DNA of 40,873 bases from Usnea hakonensis (lineage: Eukaryota > Ascomycota > Lecanoromycetes > Lecanorales > Parmeliaceae): contig BLJB01000511.1 in NCBI GenBank assembly GCA_013423325.1, forward strand, positions 1 through 40,873, written 5' to 3'. The notes beneath the pieces are model-generated. The model did not search any database. It was not told the origin of the DNA and saw only the letters and a program-made list of their open reading frames with translations. Shown here one piece after another: positions 33,845 through 40,873 of the stretch; within the stretch, counting starts at the first letter, position 1, and each line of letters opens with the position of its first letter. Made by a program: the position numbers and the translations under genes.

Positions 33845-36079
33845 TTACTCCTCTCTCTAAAAAAGATATATTCTTATAGCTATAATAGAAGGAGAAGAAA
33901 AGAAGAAGAAAAGACTTACTTTATATATTAATAAAGAGCCCCGATTTATATATTCCGATTTATATATTCTAATTTATTAAAAAAAAGAAGAAATTTATTA
34001 TAAGGCTATTAAAAAGGTACTATAATAATAGTAATAGTAATATCTAGGTAAATTAGATATCTCCTACTACTAGTATAATATTATACTATTTAGGGGCTTT
34101 AGAAATAAAGTGATTTAGCTATAGATTAATAAAATAGTTAATAAAAGTATTTCGATATAGAATAACTATTTAATATTTAATTTCTAAGTAGAGAGGAAAT
34201 CGCTAAATAAAGGCCTCTTATTAGTTAGATCTCCTAAATTAAACCGAGCTAAACCGAACTCTAAATAAGTAAATAATATATTATTATTATATAGTAAACT
34301 TTCTCTAACCGAATCTAGCTAAATACTAGGAGATAATTTCGATATAGGCTACTATTAATAGTAGTAAGGCCTAGGGGTAATATATTATAATATTAAATAA
34401 TATTTAGATATATATTAAATATAGGAGTATACGCGGTAGGCCTAACTTAATATAATTATTAACTAAAAAGAGGCCTCTTATAATTAATTTCTAACCGAAT
34501 TTACCGCCTAAAATTAGAATTAGGACGAGTTATAATAGAGTATTTTCTAGGCTTCTTATATTTAGACTCTATACTTACTAGAGCGAGTTATTTAGTAAAC
34601 CGGTCTACTTTCCTCTTAGCCTTACGTACTATAGAGGCTCTAAAAATATAATCTAGTATTATTAACTTATCTCTTAGTACCGGAAGTAAGTAATCTACTA
34701 GATTTATTATAATATCCCGGAGCTTATTATTAACCTTATTATAGAGATATAACTCTACTAGATCTTAATTAATAAATAGGATATACTTTATAAAGTCTAA
34801 ATAGAACTCGGGAAATAGCCTATCTTCTTATTCTAGTATTTTAAAGGCTTCTTAATATATAGTATTTTCTACTCTTAGTAGAAACTTATAGATATTAATT
34901 AGTTAATCTAGTAATTAGTCTACCGAGTAATACGAGTTAGTATATTATTTTAATAGTATATACTTAATTACCTTCCCTCCGAGACGAGTAATAATATAGA
35001 TAATTTAGAAATACTCGAAAAAATAATAATCTTTATTAATAACTAGCTTATTCTAAATTTGGAGCTTTTAGTCTTTAAAAAGGATACCTATACTAGAACT
35101 ATTAAATATTAATAGATCTAAAAACCGAGGACTTAAAAACGATCTCTAAATCGGGAGTAGACTTTATAGATAGCTAAATAGTAATTTATAGCTATAACTA
35201 TATACTCGTAATAATAGAGGTAGAGATAGAGATAGTAATTTAAATAAATCTTAATTTAGGGAACTATTCTATTTCTATTAAGAATATTAGCTACGTACTC
35301 GTAATACTTTAAAATCTTATAGTAATAGTAAGGGTAGGAATAGAGATAGAAATCTAGATAAATCCTAGCCCTAAAAGCTATCTTACTTTTATTTAAATCT
35401 AGATAAATCGCCTTCCTACTTAAATTAATAATAAAGATTATTAATAGAAAGAGATTATTATATACTAGATATACGGAGTAGTAAATTAGGAGATAAATAT
35501 CTTATATATAAATCTTCGTAATTAAGATATTATTAAGAAGAAGGAGTAGCCTTATAATAATAATATAGAGGTATATATTTAGATATTAATATAGGACGAT
35601 TTATATAAAGAGAAATTATAGTATTAAAAAAAAAGTAGATATTAAGAGACGATTTTTTAATAATTTTTAATATTTTTAACTATTAACTAAATCCCTCGCC
35701 CTAAATACTAAGTATATTATAAAATAAATAGATTCGAATACTATATACTTAATAGGGGGGTTTCTTAAGTAGTTATTAAAATAGAGTAAGGCGGAGTTTA
35801 CCTTTTCTAGTATTATAATATAGGAAATTAATATTTCTAGATAAAGAAAGATTTTTTAAAATAGTAATTATAGAGGTATTTCTTAATCGATTTTAATAAT
35901 ATTAATAATTTAAATAGTATAATATAAGGTCTTTTAAGGCGTATAGATAAACTATATAGTTTCTATAAGATAAGAAAGACTAGTATCTTCTTTATTAAAC
36001 TCGTTTATCTATCCGAGCTAGAAAAAATAGCCTGTTACTTATCTTTGCTAGATAGGAGTACGAAGGAGTCTTATTATAA

Positions 36080-36243
36080 TATTAGGACCGATATAGATCT
36101 AAATATTAATATAGATATATAGATAAGATAATAAGACTACCGAACTATATAAGGTAGGAAGCATGGAATATGTAGGTAGGGGAAGCCATGCCAAGCCACT
36201 AGTGGTAGGGCTGACCAGGTAGGGCTGAGTGCGTCTCCTAACA
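36080..36243 (-). repeat. Family E LTR, right copy
   Basis: The mirror image of the left LTR: the inner (left) part is converted (TATTAGGACC for TGTCAGGACC), while the outer right part is unmutated (GCCATGCCAAGCCACTAGTG). Confidence 0.85.
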
Positions 36244-37917
36244 CGAAGAAAGAGAGGCATAACGACGCGGAAATAGAATAGGACGCGACTACCGCGCCTA
36301 TAGTACTAATAAGACTAGGAGGGGGCCTAGATATAATACTTCTAATATTTAAGACGTTATTCGGGTAAGTACTAGACGAGTATCGAGAAATAGAAAACGC
36401 GTCTATAGAAATTATATAAGAGTACGTGAAAACCTAAAACGAAATAATTATAAAATTATATATAGAGCTATAATAGAAAAGGGAGAAATAGACTAGTTAA
36501 TAAAAAGAAGAATAGATTAGAAGCTAGACTAATATACTAATATATTAAAATAGTCCGATCGCTAAATAGAGCTAGGGGAATCTATTTAAAATATCTAAAA
36601 GACCCTCCCCCCGTATTATAGTCTATATAATCTAATCTAAGGATTCGAGAAAACGGAGATAGCTTCTAATATAGATTAGGGATAAGAAGGATAGGAAGAG
36701 TATAGAAAAAATAGTAAAAAAAATCCTAAAAAAGCTAAAAAATATATAAATATAAAAAGGGGAGGTTAACTAATTAGAAATAATATATTATTTTTATAGT
36801 AATAACCTTCTAATTTAAATAATTATAATAAATATTAAGGAGGAATTAGAAAGGAATATATTCTAACTTATAAAAAAATACGCGTTAACTAGAGTAATAC
36901 GGAAGGTCTATCTAGTAATAGTATATAATATTAGAGTCGAGGGGGTTAATATTAGCGCGTAACTAGAAATAAAAAAGAGGCTTAAATAAAATAACTAAAG
37001 ATAATATCTAAATCTAGAGATTATAGAAATTAGATAATTATCTAATAGCTATAAAATAAAAAAGTACTTATTATTAATATTAAATCTTTTAACCCTAAAG
37101 ATAATAGATATTTTAATATTAAATAGACTTATTAAAGCGAAAGAAATAAAAGCTATAAAGAGATTTAACTAGATAGCCTCTTTAACTAGATACTATAAGT
37201 ATTAGAAATATAGTTATATTATAAGAATATATAAAAACGAAGTATAATATATAAAATATAATTAGACGTATAATATCTAAATATATATAATAGTAGTACT
37301 AATAGTAGTTCTAAAATATATAATATATAGGAAAAAAGACTATATTATATATAATATAGATTATTAGTTTAAGACTAAAATAAAGAGATATATAGTAAGA
37401 AGGCTTATAAAGAAAAGATTATTCTACGATTAATATTAATAGAAAATAAATAATAAGGGGAGCTAAAAAGGGGAGGGGGAGCCGAAGGCGAAAAAATTTA
37501 TAGCCTTAATCTAAAGAAGTAAACCCGAAGAATTAAAAATTATACTTCGAAAAAGGATTAAAAAGAGTATAAACTAGAGCTAAAAACTTAGCGAAAAAAA
37601 GTTAATCTAAATCTAGATTAAAATTATTAAGATTTAAACTTTAGAGAAAGAAATTATAATAGAAGGAATATAAATAATAAAGAAATTCTAATAGAGATAT
37701 AACTAAAGTAGTATTTAGATCTACATATAAATAATAATATATATATAGAGAAGTAGTAAGATTTTTCCCTAATAATATATATATAAGATAATAGTATTAA
37801 ATAGTTTTCTTACTATAAGTTAATAAGAGTTAAAGGATCCCGTAATTACCTTTCGAAGTTTAGGTAGATACGACGTATAAATTCAAATTCAAATTCAAAA
37901 AAAAAGCGTAAGGTAAA

Positions 37918-38808
37918 TATAATAAGAATATTAGAACTTAAATAATAAATAGCTAGAGGCTACTATATTATAATAATAGACTATATATCCCTAAAGAAGT
38001 ATCTATTTATAAAGAGCTAATAAAACGCTATTATAATAACCCCTTAACGGGGTATTTCGGGGCTAATAAGACCTCTAAATTAATTAGTAGAAAATACTTT
38101 TAGAAAAGTATAAAAGTAGATATTAAGAAATATATAAATATTTATAATATCTATTAAAGGATTAAAATAAAACGCTATTACTTTTATAATAAATTAGAAG
38201 TATTACTAATCCCCTTAAATCTATAGAAAGAAATTATAATAGATTTTATTATTAATTTATCTCTAAATAAATAAAATAGTATTATTTATAATTTAATTCT
38301 TATAGTAGTAGATAGATATATTAAAATAATCTACTATTTTTCTATTATTAAGAAAATTAATACTATAAAATTAAAAAAAATCCTAATATAAGAGATCTTT
38401 ATAAAATTTAAAGCCCTATAAAGTATTATAATAAATAGAGGATCTATTTTTATAAATATATTCTAATTAAAAGTATACTATTAAATATAGATTAAATATT
38501 AGCTAAGTACTACCTTCTATCTATAAACTAATAGATAAACTAAAAGGTAAAACTAGATATTAGAATACTACCTCTATATATACTACTTAGATAATTAAGA
38601 TAACTAGATAATACTATTACTAATTATAGAATTTATATATTAATAAAGTAGTTATATAATAATCGGATATAGTCCTTTTAAAATAATATATAGATATAAT
38701 CCTAAAATAGAACTACGCTATAAGAACGAGGCTATCGAAGGAGAAATATCTATAATAAAAGAATAAATTAAAAAAATTAATTTAATTAGATAAGATCTAA
38801 TAAAATAC
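37918..38808 (+). pseudogene. Ty3/gypsy integrase remnant, right part
   Basis: The gypsy reading frame resumes after the 15-bp duplication. The H2C2 zinc finger is recognisable: ELIKRYHDDPLTGHFGANKT with His to Tyr and Asp to Asn changes (about 38010-38075), then a CNICQR-like pair near 38145. The catalytic core follows, badly mutated. The frame ends abruptly at 38808, where the next LTR starts, so the 3' LTR of this gypsy element is missing. Confidence 0.75.
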
Positions 38809-39003
38809 TGTTAGGACTGCAACTAGATCAAGTCAATAGTGGTGTATAACGAGGATTCAATTAATAAGGAGGTAAAATCTATATATAGATATAAGAAAGA
38901 TATATAGGTAGAGAAGTACTAAGGCGCTAAACCCGAATAGGAAAGATATTACGTATCTCCTTTAGCCGCGTAATTAGCCCTACGAGTAGTCATACTCGTA
39001 ATA
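38809..39003 (-). repeat. LTR of the second family-E-like element
   Basis: TG...TA ends (TA for CA after RIP). The first 60 bp keep CpA and TpG (CTGCAACTAGATCAAGTCAA); the remainder is mostly converted. Confidence 0.6.
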
Positions 39004-40266
39004 TTACCCCCCCCCCTTAGAAGGCGTATCCGTATACCTTAAGAGATAATATCTATTATATATATAATATTATATTATTCTAGTCCGCCTAGCATAAAGC
39101 GATTTAGTTACGAATTAATGAAATAGTTAATAAAAAGGTGTCTCGGTATTATTTAATATTTAATTTTCGAGTAGAGAAGGAAGTATAGAATAAAGGCCTC
39201 TTATTAGTTAAATACTTCCGAACTAAACTAAACCTTAATATAGAGCCTTATTATAAACTTTCTCTAAAGAAATCTGGCTAAATACCAGAAGATAATTTTA
39301 ATATAGGGTACTATCGGCGAGAGTAAGGCTTTAGGGGTAATACTAAATAGTATCGAAGGGTCTTTTTATATATATTAATAAGGAGAGTATACGTAATAGG
39401 CTTTATATAATATAGATATTAAGAGGTAAGAGCCTTTAGTCGCTTTTTCTTTAACTTTAATTTATTAAAAGAGATAACCTAAATTCGCGAAAATAGTTAA
39501 ATAGCGTAATATCTAAAATATTACTAAATCGAAACTACCTTAATAGGGCTAAGTTTTAGTATTAATAAGCTACTTTTAGATATTACTTATAGAACTTATT
39601 AATAACCTTCTTAATATTATTAAACTCTCTCTAGTCTATATAATACTACTTATTATCCTTTAATATATTAGTTTATTTAACTTTATACTATAGATAGCTA
39701 TAGTAGTAGTAAAAGCCTAGTATATTATTAATATCCTATTTATTACCTTTTAGTAAGATTTTCGGCTTTAATAGAGGCCTCTACTATCTTAGAAAAAGAT
39801 TATCGGGGTACTTCTAAAAATACTATAAATAGAATATATTATAGATCTACTATAAATAAGGGAGATCTAGATAGTAGATAGTATTAATTTACTAAATAAT
39901 CTTATAGGGATCTAGTTATTTATTTTCTAGGTCCTTATAGGGCCTTATTATTTTAATATACTTAGAGGATAACTATATTTAGTTATTAATATTAAATAAG
40001 ACTTTTTTATAATACTTATTTACTTATCTTTATATTATAATTTAGAAGGCCTCTAAGTATTTCTTATTATATTCTAGGATCTCTTCTATTCTCTTAATAA
40101 TATTTTTAGTCTTTAAGGCTTATAGTCTCTCCCTTATAATCTTATAGTTAATTATATTAGAGTTAAAGCTTATTTAGAAGTTAAATCCTTTATTTATAAA
40201 AAAGGGAGCGAGAGAGATAGATAAAACTATATTATTATTATTAATAAACTTAATTATAAGAATCTA
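38809..40266 (-). mobile_element. Second family-E-like LTR element, truncated
   Basis: It starts with a 195-bp LTR (38809-39003; start TGTTAGGACTGC). Adjoining it is a minus-strand polypurine tract containing ten G (plus-strand C run 39007-39016). The interior aligns by eye with the complete element: 39090-39420 matches 34080-34440 in order, for example AGGCCTCTTATTAGTTA in both. A minus-strand segment near 39560-39720 stays mostly open and could be the same gag-like frame. The right end is cut by the LINE copy at 40267, so the other LTR is not in the window. The outer 60 bp of the LTR are free of RIP. Confidence 0.6.
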
Positions 40267-40873
40267 CTTGGATTGGATTGGAATTCATACTCGTGTCTAT
40301 CTAACTATGTGAAAGATAATTACGGGNNGCAATGATATAAGGGAAACCTTTGTAGTATCACTACTACCAGGGTAAAAAACCTTACCGTACTCCTACTTGT
40401 CTCCGCTATTTTGAGTCTATATACCACCTTCGACTACTATCGCTCGGTACCTCCTACGCTCGTGTTCCTCTACCCCCTTTGTGCCGACGCTAGCGTCCCT
40501 TAGGCCGCTCTGTCCCTATATAACTAGTCTTTTGCTAGGGAATACTAGCCTAGGAGGCCGGATTAGATTAGCTATCTAGTTAACGCCCTCGCCCCTCTTA
40601 GGGTAGTTAGTATTCTCCGTAGGTTACTAGTTCCCGCGGACTCCAGAAGTACTAGTCTAAATTATCCTAGCCTCGGACAGAAGATAAGGATATATTTGGT
40701 ATCCTATTTCGGCCAGCCGCATTCGCAGCTGGCTGTATAGATACCCGGGACCTTACGACAGAAGAGGAACTGTGCTAGCCCGATCTTCTCTGTTCGTATC
40801 TGGATCAGGGCGGAGCTTTCGGCTTTCGCGAGGTTATAGTAAAGTATTCTCCTCGTTTTCTAGTCCTTAGGAC
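40267..40873 (-). mobile_element. LINE 3' end, copy 4, the least mutated
   Basis: The same 3' unit as at 1-586, in opposite orientation, with its GGATT-repeat tail (complement of AATCC) at 40269-40282. It retains many CpA/TpG and is the best template for the family's consensus. It runs out of the window on the right. Two N bases at 40327-40328 stand where copy 1 has about ten more bases, so the assembly is imperfect here. Confidence 0.7.
40327..40328. other. Ambiguous bases (NN)
   Basis: The only unresolved bases in the window. Compared with copy 1, about ten bases (CATAGAGCTT or similar) are missing at this place, so the NN probably marks an unresolved repeat join. Confidence 0.8.

Larger units (their letters stand above)
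33681..36243 (-). mobile_element. Non-autonomous LTR retroelement, family E, complete copy
   Basis: Two 164-bp LTRs (33681-33844 and 36080-36243; ends TGTCAGGACC and CTCCTAACA) and a perfect TSD CGAAG (33676-33680 and 36244-36248). Total length is 2563 bp. A polypurine tract on the minus strand directly inside the left LTR (complement of about 33845-33863) shows that the element reads leftwards. The interior has no RT, integrase or protease signature. A minus-strand segment near 34570-34770 stays open for about 60 codons (DLVELYLYNKVNNK...), perhaps a gag-like protein. A related element starts at 38809. Confidence 0.75.
33563..37902 (+). mobile_element. LINE-derived insertion with ORF1 only, inside the gypsy integrase
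   Basis: The 15-bp duplication AAAGCGTAAGGTAAA (33548-33562 and 37903-37917) brackets the insertion. The right end carries three ATTCAA-type repeats plus an A run, a LINE-style tail. Without the nested LTR element it is about 1.77 kb. An ATG at 33573 opens a frame (MKYNNQHEETPF...) that resumes in phase after the nested element. Near 37185-37250 a CCHC zinc-knuckle remnant of LINE ORF1 type is visible. I find no reverse transcriptase, so the element looks non-autonomous or internally deleted. The first 120 bp are free of RIP, the rest is heavily converted. Confidence 0.65.
29450..40266. other. Right RIP-converted AT-rich block
   Basis: The same dinucleotide signature as the left block. Escaped islands: about 33563-33730, 36150-36250 and 38809-38870. 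The boundary with the gene island is sharp, within about 120 bp of the TIM22 stop. Confidence 0.85.

Noticed and set aside
38809..39003. This LTR taken as the missing 3' LTR of the gypsy element
   Set aside because: The adjoining polypurine tract is on its right side in minus orientation, and the interior matches family E; the gypsy frame is simply cut at 38808.
1..40873. CRISPR array, phage genes, rRNA or bacterial operons
   Set aside because: No spaced direct-repeat arrays, ribosome-binding sites or operon structure; all evidence is eukaryotic and fungal.

Overview
This window is nuclear DNA of a filamentous ascomycete (Pezizomycotina; I cannot name the species). Its genes have many short introns (47-98 nt). 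Its repeats carry the mark of repeat-induced point mutation (RIP): CpA and TpG are almost absent over long stretches and replaced by TpA, and reading frames are full of stops. I worked from the sequence alone, so all family names rest on motif recognition.

Layout. Positions 1-15121 are an AT-rich graveyard of nested retrotransposons: 3' ends of a Tad-like LINE, one complete Ty1/copia element (5679-13609, TSD ATTAT) inserted in an older copia fragment, LTR remnants, and a Helitron-like insertion. Positions about 15300-29332 are a gene island with normal base composition. Positions about 29450-40873 are a second graveyard: a Ty3/gypsy element broken by a LINE-derived insertion (15-bp TSD), itself broken by a non-autonomous LTR element (TSD CGAAG), followed by a relative of that LTR element and another LINE 3' end.

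The island holds six genes that can be assembled exon by exon: a WD40 inositol-polyphosphate 5-phosphatase (-), a small CHY zinc-finger protein (+), proteasome subunit alpha-4/PRE6 (-), mitochondrial D-2-hydroxyglutarate (D-lactate) dehydrogenase (+), a germinal-centre Ste20-family kinase (+) and TIM22 (+). The CHY gene and PRE6 converge; PRE6 and the dehydrogenase diverge from a 126-bp promoter. Three small repeats lie between the phosphatase and CHY genes: a second Helitron-like copy, a 111-bp solo LTR (TSD ATAGC) and a 130-bp MITE-like palindrome. The genes are core housekeeping or signalling genes; I see no metabolic cluster, phage, CRISPR or toxin system.

Most notable: (1) RIP repeatedly spares the outer 70-150 bp of inserted elements, so the two LTRs of one element are mirror-image mosaics; (2) PRE6 appears to contain a 7-nt micro-exon; (3) the kinase needs a GC-AG intron to be functional; (4) paired CACGTG palindromes recur in the LTRs; (5) two members of a non-autonomous LTR family with a gag-like reading frame.
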